Below are positions 57,357 to 64,000 of a stretch of DNA of 64,000 nucleotides, one piece after another. The notes under the pieces are model-generated. The model was not told where the DNA came from. It saw only the letters and a list, made by a program, of their open reading frames with translations, and did not search any database. The position numbers and the translations under genes are program-made. The stretch's first letter is position 1. Each line of letters begins with the position of its first letter. The DNA is from Planctomycetota bacterium (lineage in GTDB: Bacteria > Planctomycetota > Phycisphaerae > Phycisphaerales > SM1A02): NCBI GenBank assembly GCA_016872835.1, contig VGYX01000003.1, forward strand, positions 62,001 through 126,000, written 5' to 3'.

Positions 57357-59723
57357 TCAGCGCCGTGTCACGTCGATCACGCGCGATCCACCGATGCTGC
57401 CGATCATGCGGCTCTTCAGGATCTTCTCGACGCCGCCCTCGAAGTGCATGTAGAGCACCACCAGCTTGCCGCTTCCGCCGCGGCTCAGCAGGAGGTCGTC
57501 GCAGCCGTTGCCATCCCAGTCGCGCACGGCCTCGATGCGCCAGCGCCCGCCGTCGATGCCGAGATCACGCACCGACACGACCTCGTTGTTGCGGTTCATG
57601 CGCCAGATCGTGATCTCGTCGGTGTCTGGATTCCGGCAGACCATGTCGGTGGTTCCATTGCCGTCGACATCGCCCATGCCTTCGATCGCGGCCGCTTCCT
57701 CGGGCGAGGGGAACCGCGAACTGGTGATCACGCCAGTGAGCAGGTTGCGGTTGAACAGCACGACCGCTCCCGTTCCATCTTGGCGCAGCAGCAGACCGCT
57801 TTCGCGACCATGGGGTACCACGCGCCAGGAGAGATCCGGAAGCGCGATGTTGTACTCGGTGGTGGAGGTGCCATTTCGCATCCGCAACACGTTGACCTGT
57901 CGGGTGTCGGTGTCGCGGGTCACCACGTCGTCCACGCCATCGCCATCGAAGTCCATCGATGCCACGATGGTTTCGGCGGGTGCGAGCGCGCGCAACGTGT
58001 TCTTCGCCGTGAAATTGGTTCCGTCACGCAGCCACACCGCGATCTTGCGATCGGCATCCTGCCAAATGAGGTCACCGCTGGCGTCGCCATTCGCGTCGCC
58101 GGTCGCGGCCAGCGTCCAGGTGCTCGGATAGGTGGTGAGCACTCTCGCCTCCGGCCCGCGGAACTGCTGCAGGCCATCGATCTGCAGGCCGACCACGGAG
58201 TTCATGCCGCCCGCGTCCACGATCACCGTATCCGTCACGGATCCGAATGGCGCAGGCAGCGCCGGGAGCGGCTGCAACGGGCGAGGGCGGCCACCCTGAC
58301 CAAAGTTGCCATTCGGATCACCGGTTCCGCCGCTCGACAGATCGCCGCCATCGCCTCCCGAACCCGAGCCCGACCCGGATGCACCGCCCGAACCCGAGCC
58401 GGATCCGCCGTCGGAACCACCTGAGCCGGTGGGTCCGCTGTCCGTGGCCGGTGTTCCCGAGTTGCCTGCGAGCCACTGCATTGGAAAGGCGCCACCGATC
58501 GAGCCGCGTGGAAGTTCCGACGAGAGCACGACCATTCCACCATTCGCCGCGATCGCGAGTGCCTTGCCCGCGAACTGCCCGCGCACGGCCTGTTGGGACC
58601 AGAGGTCGCTGAACTGCTTGTTCCAACCGGTGGACCCCAGCGAGTAGGCGAACGCGGCACCCGCGTCGACGTCCGGCACGTCGTAGCCGGGTGCGCTGGC
58701 GACCAGCATCGGTCGCCCATCGGGCCCGACCGGAGCCGCCACCATCGCGAAGCCGAAGTTCTCCGAGGTCCGTGGCGTCTCCAGGGTGATCGTCGCGGTC
58801 TGTCGCCAGGAACCGGTGGAATCCGTGAACACCGTCACCGCGCCGGCGCGGGTTTGGCCCTCGGAGCCGGTTCGGCTTGGGCTTCCAATCGCCACGAAGT
58901 TGCCGCCACTTACCACGCTGCTCCCGAAACCGTCATTCGGCAAGCCCCCATTGTCCTGCAGCGTGGCGGTGCTGGTCCATGCGCCGTCGATTCTCTGGAA
59001 CACGAACGCCTTGCGTCGGCGTGAGGCGCCGGCGACCAGCGTTCCATTGCGTACCGAGACGTTGGTGCCAAGCTGATCTCCAGCCGTCGCGTCGGGCGCA
59101 CGCAGTTTGCTCACCTGATTCCATGTTGTGCCGTCGAACTCGAAGATGTACACGGCACCCGTGCTGTTGGTCGCATCATTTGGCCGACCGATCGCCACCA
59201 CTGGCGGTGCACCTGCCGGCAGATCGAGACTCAAGCTCCATCCGAACAGCGCGGGCTTGGCCGGTTGCGGATCAGCTGCCGCGAGCGTCGCAGTGAGATT
59301 CCACATATCCGCACCGTCGCGCGTGTATATGAATGCCCGCCCGCTGAAACCCGACGTGCCCCAGGACCCGACAGCGAGCGTGTCGCCGCGAAGCGCGACG
59401 GCGTTGCCGAAGGCCTGGAACATCAGCGGGTTCTCCTGCGTCAACGACTGCCGATAGACCCAGGTTCCGTTGTCGTTCTTGAACAGATGCACCGCGCCGG
59501 TGGAGCGTGCGGCGCCGATCGTGCTGTCACTCGCGCCCACGGCCATCCAGTTTCCATCCACCGCCACGCTGCAGCCGAACTTCTCGTTCAGCAGAGGAGG
59601 AATCGCGTTGACCTTGCCCATGGCGTTCCAGCCCGCGCTGGCAGGGCATGCCACTCCCAGCATGGCAAGCGCCATCAGGACCCAGACCAGGGTTCGGGCA
59701 TGCGACCGCATGAACAGAATCAT
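57357..59723 (-). CDS. Large exported FG-GAP/VCBS repeat protein
   Basis: The gene encodes 788 aa with a signal peptide (RTLVWVLMALAMLGVACPASAG). The first ~430 residues carry FG-GAP-like blades (KFGCSVAVDG, FQAFGNAVALRG, FGWSLSLDL, QLGTNVSVRNG, FGSSVVSGG, NFGFAMVAAP). A Gly/Ser-rich linker (SGSGSGGASGSGSGSGG) follows. The last ~270 residues hold four VCBS-type repeats with Asp-rich Ca2+ loops: GDANGDASGDL, DFDGDGVDDVV, GDVDGNGTTDM and DWDGNGCDDLL. It is probably a secreted or surface propeller protein. The ATG at 59723 is preceded by AAGAAT 6 nt upstream. It resembles the lipoprotein at 17.5-19.2 kb. Confidence 0.85.
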   Translation of the reverse strand: MILFMRSHARTLVWVLMALAMLGVACPASAGWNAMGKVNAIPPLLNEKFGCSVAVDGNWMAVGASDSTIGAARSTGAVHLFKNDNGTWVYRQSLTQENPLMFQAFGNAVALRGDTLAVGSWGTSGFSGRAFIYTRDGADMWNLTATLAAADPQPAKPALFGWSLSLDLPAGAPPVVAIGRPNDATNSTGAVYIFEFDGTTWNQVSKLRAPDATAGDQLGTNVSVRNGTLVAGASRRRKAFVFQRIDGAWTSTATLQDNGGLPNDGFGSSVVSGGNFVAIGSPSRTGSEGQTRAGAVTVFTDSTGSWRQTATITLETPRTSENFGFAMVAAPVGPDGRPMLVASAPGYDVPDVDAGAAFAYSLGSTGWNKQFSDLWSQQAVRGQFAGKALAIAANGGMVVLSSELPRGSIGGAFPMQWLAGNSGTPATDSGPTGSGGSDGGSGSGSGGASGSGSGSGGDGGDLSSGGTGDPNGNFGQGGRPRPLQPLPALPAPFGSVTDTVIVDAGGMNSVVGLQIDGLQQFRGPEARVLTTYPSTWTLAATGDANGDASGDLIWQDADRKIAVWLRDGTNFTAKNTLRALAPAETIVASMDFDGDGVDDVVTRDTDTRQVNVLRMRNGTSTTEYNIALPDLSWRVVPHGRESGLLLRQDGTGAVVLFNRNLLTGVITSSRFPSPEEAAAIEGMGDVDGNGTTDMVCRNPDTDEITIWRMNRNNEVVSVRDLGIDGGRWRIEAVRDWDGNGCDDLLLSRGGSGKLVVLYMHFEGGVEKILKSRMIGSIGGSRVIDVTRR

Positions 59724-59905
59724 CGCTTCATTCTTCGGAGTAGTGCATGCAGCCGTGGACGAAATACCGGACAGATTTGAGCGAGAAGCCGCTCGGCCCG
59801 GAAGGAGCCCGCCGGAGCGGCCTCGGCTGGCTCGGAACTGCCCGCTTATCGGACAATTTTTCAATCTTGTGCATCCAATCAGCCCGGATCGAATAAGCCA
59901 TCCCC

Positions 59906-61645
59906 ATGATCGTTCGCGACCCCATGACCATTGTCCGCCTCTGCCTTGCCGTGCTCCTTTTTGGTTCTACCGCTTTGGCCCAGACGCCGCCCGCGGGCGG
60001 CGATTCGCAACCGCAGGCGCCCCGCGAAGGTGGTCGCGGCGACAACGCCGGTCGCGGTGAAGGTGGCCGAGGTGGTCGGGGATTCATGGGAGGCGGTGGA
60101 GGCCGCGGCGGCATGTTCGGGCCGATGGGCCGCTCGCTCGACTCCGTCACCGAGTTGCGTGAGCAGTTCCAGCCCACGATCTTGCGTCGGGATGTGCAGC
60201 TGATGCGGGATGAATTGAAGTTGGACGACACGCAGGTTCCGATCGTCGAGACGCTTGTGTCCGACTACGAGACCCAGTTCAACGATGCCAGCGACAAGGC
60301 GCAGCAGCGTCAGCGTGACCTGATGCAGAAGATGTTCCAGAGCTTCATGGGCGGCGATACGCGCGAGAAGTTCCAGCAGTCATTCCAGAAGATCCAGTCG
60401 GACCTGGAGCAGATGGCCGTGGAGGCCGGCGGCGAACTGCCACCCGAGACGCGCCGCCAGTACTTCCGCGAGCAGATGCAGAAGATGTCCGAGGAGATGG
60501 CGCAGGAGCGCGAGGCCAGCGGCGCGGCGGCGGAGACACGCGCGATCGCAGCCGACATGACAAAGTCCGCCGAGGCGTGGCGACGCGAGCGGAGTGGGAT
60601 GGATACAAAGCTGATGGAGGAGGTGCAGGCCACCCTGAACGCCACGCAGAAGTCGGGATGGCCCGCCTTCGACCGCTTCCTTCGCCGCGAGAAGTCGCTG
60701 CCGCGCGGACGCCTGAGCGGCGAGAGCGTGAACCTGTTCGCCGTGTTGGATGCCGCGGGTCTCTCGAAGGAGAGCATCGAGAAGCTGAGCACGCTGCTTG
60801 AGGAATACGAAGTCCGTTTGGATGAGGCGCTGAAACGCCGCAACGACTATCTGGGGCAGAACGAGGCCAAGGCGCTTCGCGCCATTCAGGAAGGTGATGC
60901 GAAGGCGATGGAGAATCTCGCCGAGCGCATGATCGATCTGCGCAACGCGGTGCGCGCGGTCAACGAGCAGTCGCGCACCTCGATCGTGGCGGCACTGTCG
61001 CCCGAGGACGGCAAGCGGGTCGAGCGTGCCGCGCTCGAGGCGGCGTATGGACGGGTGTATCGCGCCACGCGCGCGGATCGTGCCTTCGCTGCGGCGCTCG
61101 AGATGGAGGATCTGACACCGGATGTGCGTACCGCGATTCAGGACCTGCAGGTTCTCTACGGCACCGAGATCGAGTCGATGAACCAGCGCATCGCGCAGTC
61201 GATCCGCAAGAGCGAGCCGGAGCGCATGAAGCAGGACGCGGTGCGCGCGAGTGGCCTGTTGAGCGGAGGCGGCGGCGCCTTCTTCGGTGGCCAGCCGGAT
61301 GATCCCGCGGACGCGCTGCTGGAGAAGCGGGGCGAGACCACCGACAACTACGTGAAGCGACTGAGTGCATTGCTCACGCCCGAGCAGGCAGCCAAGTTGC
61401 CCCGCGGCACCGGACGCGACGACGGTCGTCGTCAGGGTCCCTTCGGCAGTTGGACCATCTCGGAGATGCCCGAGGAATCCCGTGCCGCGGCCAAGGCGGC
61501 GGACAAGGACGGCAACGGCATCATTGAGGGCGACGAGCGGCGCGAACTCTTCCGCGCGATGCGGCCCGATGGCGGGCAGGGTGGCGGCGGTGGTGGCGGT
61601 GGTGGCGGCGGTGGCGACGGTGGGAATCGTGGTGCGGGCAACTGA
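59906..61645 (+). CDS. Exported Gly/Arg-rich coiled-coil protein with EF-hand-like loop
   Basis: The gene encodes 579 aa. A signal peptide (IVRLCLAVLLFGSTALAQ) is followed by a low-complexity Gly/Arg region (residues ~38-72). About 400 residues of charged alpha-helix follow (for example DKAQQRQRDLMQKMFQSF and ESIEKLSTLLEEYEVRLDEA), reminiscent of Spy/CpxP-type periplasmic helical proteins. Near the C-terminus is an EF-hand-like loop AADKDGNGIIEGDE, and the chain ends in an oligo-Gly tail. The ATG at 59906 is used; one at 59924 also fits the signal peptide. It is divergent from the VCBS protein. Function unknown. Confidence 0.78.
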   Translation: MIVRDPMTIVRLCLAVLLFGSTALAQTPPAGGDSQPQAPREGGRGDNAGRGEGGRGGRGFMGGGGGRGGMFGPMGRSLDSVTELREQFQPTILRRDVQLMRDELKLDDTQVPIVETLVSDYETQFNDASDKAQQRQRDLMQKMFQSFMGGDTREKFQQSFQKIQSDLEQMAVEAGGELPPETRRQYFREQMQKMSEEMAQEREASGAAAETRAIAADMTKSAEAWRRERSGMDTKLMEEVQATLNATQKSGWPAFDRFLRREKSLPRGRLSGESVNLFAVLDAAGLSKESIEKLSTLLEEYEVRLDEALKRRNDYLGQNEAKALRAIQEGDAKAMENLAERMIDLRNAVRAVNEQSRTSIVAALSPEDGKRVERAALEAAYGRVYRATRADRAFAAALEMEDLTPDVRTAIQDLQVLYGTEIESMNQRIAQSIRKSEPERMKQDAVRASGLLSGGGGAFFGGQPDDPADALLEKRGETTDNYVKRLSALLTPEQAAKLPRGTGRDDGRRQGPFGSWTISEMPEESRAAAKAADKDGNGIIEGDERRELFRAMRPDGGQGGGGGGGGGGGGDGGNRGAGN

Positions 61646-61687
61646 GCCGCACCTCGGAACTTGCATGACGGACCGCGCTCACGGAAG

Positions 61688-61693
61688 TAGCCT
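61688..61693 (+). promoter_or_regulatory. -10 element TAGCCT, leaderless start
   Basis: TAGCCT ends 6 nt before the ATG at 61700, with no Shine-Dalgarno. Confidence 0.5.
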
Positions 61694-61699
61694 GACGTC

Positions 61700-63109
61700 A
61701 TGCGACATCGTGCCTTGACCCGTCCGTCCGGCCCCTCGCTCACGCGCCGTTCGTTCCTGCGGGGTGCCGCCTCACTTGCCGCGGTTCCGCTGCTGCCTCG
61801 GCTCGCGATGGGTCGTGCACCCGCGTGGAACTCGAGATTGCGACTGGCGAAGATCGGCGTGGGTGGCATGGGCGAGACGGATCTCGGCCACCTTGCGGCC
61901 CACCCCGGTGTCTCCATCGCCGCGCTTTGCGACATTGACGCGCGCGGCAAGCAGGCGTTGGCGGGCAAGTATCCGGATGCCGTGTGGTTCGCCGACTGGC
62001 GCGAACTTCTCGCGAAGCTTGGCGACCGGGTCGACGCCGTCTGCATCTCGACCCCTGACCACATGCATGCGCCCATCGCGATGACGGCGATGCGCATGGG
62101 CAAGCATGTCTACTGCCAGAAGCCGCTTGGCCACTCCGCGCTCGAGAACCGCAGGCTCGCGGCGTTCGCCTCGGCGCACCCTGACGTGGTCACCCAGATG
62201 GGCACCCAACGCTCGGCGATGATCGGACGCCGACATCAGCTGCAACTGCTTCGTGAGGGAGCGATCGGGCGCTTCAAGTCGATCCATGCGTGGAGCGACC
62301 GACCGGCCGGCTGGTGGCCGCAGGGTCAACCGCGTCCGCAGGGCAGCGCCACGCCGCCCGAGTGGCTCTCGTGGGACCTGTTCCTTGGCGTCGCGCCCGA
62401 GCGGCCGTTCCTGCCCGATCGGTATACGCCGTTCAAGTGGCGTGGCACGTACGACTTCGGAGGTGGTGCACTGGGTGACATGGGATGCCACATCCTCGAC
62501 TATCCATTCCTCGCGGCAGGACTTGGCTTGCCGACTGCCGTCCGATGTGACGCCACCGACGCGACCGACGATGAGTATCCGACGAAGGAGACCATCCGCC
62601 TGCGCTACGCCGCCACGCCGCAGACCGTCGGACCGATCGAGGTGGTCTGGTATGACGGCGGCCTTCGGCCCTCGAACGCGGCGCTCGGCATTCCCGATGA
62701 CGTGGACATCCGCAGCAATGCCGTGGTGGTGGTCGGCGAGAAGGGCTCGATGCTCTGTCCGCTGGACCCCGAGTGGGACAAGGACGGCAAGCAGATCAAG
62801 AGCGACGCGCCGCAGGCGTGGGATCCCTCGGGCAAGCCCATGGCGCTGAAGCTGTACGCGCTGAACAAGCGCGATCACTGGCATCACTGGGTGGATGGCT
62901 GCATGGGCAAGGCGAATCCCGAAGCGCATTTCGCCTTCGCGGGACTGCTGTGTGAGAGCCTGAGCGTGGGTGCTGCAGCGAGCCAGTTCGCGAATCGCGA
63001 CCTCTCCTACGACGCGAAGGCGTTGCTCTTCACGGGTGTGCCAGAGTCGAAGGCGATCCTGCAGAAGCCCTATCGCAAGGGTTGGGAAGTTGAGGGCCTG
63101 CAGGCCTGA
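61700..63109 (+). CDS. Tat-exported Gfo/Idh/MocA family oxidoreductase
   Basis: The gene encodes 469 aa. The N-terminus has a twin-arginine signal (LTRRSFLRGAASLAAVPLL), so the protein is folded with its cofactor before export. The NAD(P)-binding Rossmann motif is LAKIGVGGMGETDLG; then CDIDARGK, VDAVCISTPDHMHAPIA and GKHVYCQKPLGHSALE (the family EKP motif, here QKP). GGGALGDMGCHILDYPF carries the conserved His of the C-terminal domain. Such exported members are greatly expanded in planctomycetes and probably act on sugars or cyclitols; the substrate is unknown. Confidence 0.92.
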   Translation: MRHRALTRPSGPSLTRRSFLRGAASLAAVPLLPRLAMGRAPAWNSRLRLAKIGVGGMGETDLGHLAAHPGVSIAALCDIDARGKQALAGKYPDAVWFADWRELLAKLGDRVDAVCISTPDHMHAPIAMTAMRMGKHVYCQKPLGHSALENRRLAAFASAHPDVVTQMGTQRSAMIGRRHQLQLLREGAIGRFKSIHAWSDRPAGWWPQGQPRPQGSATPPEWLSWDLFLGVAPERPFLPDRYTPFKWRGTYDFGGGALGDMGCHILDYPFLAAGLGLPTAVRCDATDATDDEYPTKETIRLRYAATPQTVGPIEVVWYDGGLRPSNAALGIPDDVDIRSNAVVVVGEKGSMLCPLDPEWDKDGKQIKSDAPQAWDPSGKPMALKLYALNKRDHWHHWVDGCMGKANPEAHFAFAGLLCESLSVGAAASQFANRDLSYDAKALLFTGVPESKAILQKPYRKGWEVEGLQA

Positions 63110-63124
63110 GCCAGCCGCGCCGGT

Positions 63125-63556
63125 TCAGCGCTCGCGCACCGTTTCGGGAAGTGTGCACACCATTCCCACCAGCGGGCTCTTGGCGTCGAGCTGCATCTGC
63201 ATGAGCACGATGCGCGTGGGTTGGTAGTAGCGGAACCAGCCGCCGTCAAAGGGGGTCTCACCGCGCTCATCCCAGAATTGGTCCAGCGGGATCCCCAGCG
63301 TCTGGCCTGCAGCGAGAGCGTCGACATGCGTCATGTAACGCTGGTTGAGCCAGAGGTCGAAGTTGGCGTAGCTGGTCGCGGTGGCGTTCACGATCTTCAA
63401 CTGCTTCGGCTCGGGAATCACCTGAATCTGGGCGATGCTTCCCTGCGGCAGTTCCGAGGGATACGCACGCGTGGCCTTGCCGGGCTCGTACGGAGCGAGA
63501 CGGCAACCCGTGAGCGCGGCGCAGATCAGGCAGGGCAACGACCAAAGACGATGCAT
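63125..63556 (-). CDS. Small lipoprotein, unknown function
   Basis: The gene encodes 143 aa. The N-terminus MHRLWSLPCLICAALTGC is a lipoprotein signal with lipobox LTGC. The mature domain is beta-rich (SIAQIQVIPEPKQLKIVNATA, YANFDLWLNQRYMTHVDAL, TRIVLMQMQLD) and might be an Ig-like or DUF-type periplasmic fold. The ATG at 63556 is supported by TATCCT ending 7 nt upstream. It is convergent with the oxidoreductase gene and divergent from the dus gene. Confidence 0.78.
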   Translation of the reverse strand: MHRLWSLPCLICAALTGCRLAPYEPGKATRAYPSELPQGSIAQIQVIPEPKQLKIVNATATSYANFDLWLNQRYMTHVDALAAGQTLGIPLDQFWDERGETPFDGGWFRYYQPTRIVLMQMQLDAKSPLVGMVCTLPETVRER

Positions 63557-63563
63557 GCGCGGC

Positions 63564-63569
63564 AGGATA
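63564..63569 (-). promoter_or_regulatory. -10 element TATCCT for the small lipoprotein
   Basis: TATCCT on the minus strand ends 7 nt before the ATG at 63556, with no Shine-Dalgarno. Confidence 0.5.
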
Positions 63570-63580
63570 GCGGTGGCTCC

Positions 63581-63586
63581 TATGCT
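63581..63586 (+). promoter_or_regulatory. -10 element TATGCT for the dus gene
   Basis: TATGCT ends 9 nt before the ATG at 63596, with no Shine-Dalgarno. It is back-to-back with the divergent TATCCT element. Confidence 0.5.
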
Positions 63587-63595
63587 CACGGCCGC

Positions 63596-64000
63596 ATGAG
63601 CGTCGAACTGAATCCAGCGCCACGGCAGGATCGTGCGCTCTCCGCGCCGCCCGCGGAGATCGCTCGACGGACCGTGGTGGATCCGCGCATCCAGGCGCTG
63701 GTGCCTGGATTCGACGCGCCGTTCTTTCAGGCGGGTCTCGCGGGCTACTCCGACGGAGCCATGCGACTCGTGGCGCGCGCGCACGGCGCGCCGTTCTGCA
63801 TCACCGAGGCGTTGCTGGATCGCACGCTGCTCCTGGGGGGCAAGGGTCGCCGCAAGGAGGACCCCGATCTCATCGCCAGCGAGTGCGGGCTGGGCGATGT
63901 CGAGGACAACCAGATCGCCGGCACGCATGACCATCCGATCGCGGGGCAGATCATGGGAACGCTTCCCGACGAGATGGCGCGCGCGGCGGAGCTGCTGGTT
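63596..64000 (+). CDS. tRNA-dihydrouridine synthase, 5' part
   Basis: 135 codons are open to the window end, so the gene is cut by the boundary. The enzyme reduces uridines in the tRNA D-loop using FMN and NADPH. FFQAGLAGYSDGAMRLVARAHGAPFCITEALL split by its central Arg corresponds to the Dus N-terminal block (usually APMAGVTD...R). HPIAGQIMGTLPDEMARAAELL corresponds to the QLxGxxPxxMAxAA block. The catalytic Cys would lie beyond the end. There is a ~35-residue N-terminal extension before the barrel. The Dus subtype cannot be fixed from this part. Confidence 0.85.
   Translation, partial: MSVELNPAPRQDRALSAPPAEIARRTVVDPRIQALVPGFDAPFFQAGLAGYSDGAMRLVARAHGAPFCITEALLDRTLLLGGKGRRKEDPDLIASECGLGDVEDNQIAGTHDHPIAGQIMGTLPDEMARAAELLV

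Noticed and set aside
1-64000. Search for CRISPR arrays, insertion sequences, integrase genes, phage genes and attachment-site duplications around the three tRNA genes
   Set aside because: No regularly spaced repeats, transposase or integrase motifs, or tRNA 3'-end duplications were seen. The window reads as core chromosome.

Overview
The window is a GC-rich (by eye about two-thirds G+C), densely coded bacterial chromosome segment. Gene content and protein style point to a planctomycete, most likely of the Phycisphaerae. Indicators are an ECF-type sigma factor paired with a Ser/Thr-kinase reading frame, membrane proteins carrying paired CxxC zinc ribbons of the CGNCGYPVR...CPECG kind, a DUF1573 protein, many lipoproteins and FG-GAP/VCBS exported proteins, and a UbiD-family decarboxylase of the long form. 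There are no rRNA genes, insertion sequences, prophage genes or CRISPR arrays. The species assignment is inference from style, not from a marker search.

Layout, left to right. 1-5.5 kb: tRNA-Arg, a PD-(D/E)xK-like protein, nuoC standing alone, a zinc-ribbon membrane protein and a long UbiD decarboxylase, then a divergent lipoprotein. 5.5-9.5 kb: an ABC exporter pair, proC and accA. 9.6-10.5 kb: a sigma factor followed by a kinase remnant. 10.8-13 kb: a DksA/TraR-like gene overlapping lspA, with truB convergent. 13-17.2 kb: a REC-GAF-HD-GYP regulator, a membrane protein, NADP-type isocitrate dehydrogenase and a small zinc ribbon. 17.2-17.5 kb: tRNA-Pro and tRNA-Ser. 17.5-25 kb: an FG-GAP lipoprotein, an exported MsrB-MsrA fusion, an M28 peptidase, DUF1573, a phosphoesterase and tsaB. 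25-32 kb: a REC/GAF-like protein, psd, an HTH-acidic-repeat membrane protein, mutY, a lipoprotein, gatA/gatC and a ROK kinase. 33-41 kb: Nif3, a zinc-ribbon membrane protein, a Bax-inhibitor-like protein, PIN-PhoH, a cobalamin-binding protein with the CarH light-sensing signature, and a GH15 glucoamylase-like enzyme.

40.6-47 kb is a classical fatty-acid/phospholipid operon on the minus strand, rpmF-plsX-fabH-fabD-(lipoprotein)-fabG-acpP-fabF, reading from a clear TTGACA/TACCTT promoter. Together with accA and psd it covers malonyl-CoA formation, acyl chain synthesis, phosphate activation and phospholipid head-group formation. 47-49 kb: rnhA, then rpsL-rpsG closed by a strong terminator. 49-53.6 kb: a ThiF/MoeB-like adenylyltransferase, a DinB-like protein, and glpK-glpD, which convert glycerol to dihydroxyacetone phosphate. 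53.7-64 kb: an M14 peptidase, a multi-pass putative glycosyltransferase, a metallo-beta-lactamase-fold hydrolase, a large VCBS/FG-GAP exported protein, a Gly/Arg-rich exported protein, a Tat-exported Gfo/Idh/MocA oxidoreductase, a lipoprotein, and the 5' part of a dus gene cut by the window end.

The most general signal is regulatory. About twenty genes, on both strands and with unrelated functions, have a TANNNT element (TAGACT, TAGAAT, TACACT, TACGCT and the like) ending 6-10 nt before an ATG or GTG start, with no Shine-Dalgarno sequence between. This is the geometry expected of leaderless mRNAs. A minority (rpsG, icd, acpP, fabD, rpmF, the 4.8 kb lipoprotein) instead have a good Shine-Dalgarno. 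At two sites the TAG stop codon of the upstream gene forms the first half of the -10 element of the next. The most interesting single gene is the cobalamin-binding protein at 37.3-38.4 kb. It carries the W-x9-EH and DxHxxG signatures of B12 photoreceptors but has a helical domain in place of the MerR DNA-binding domain.
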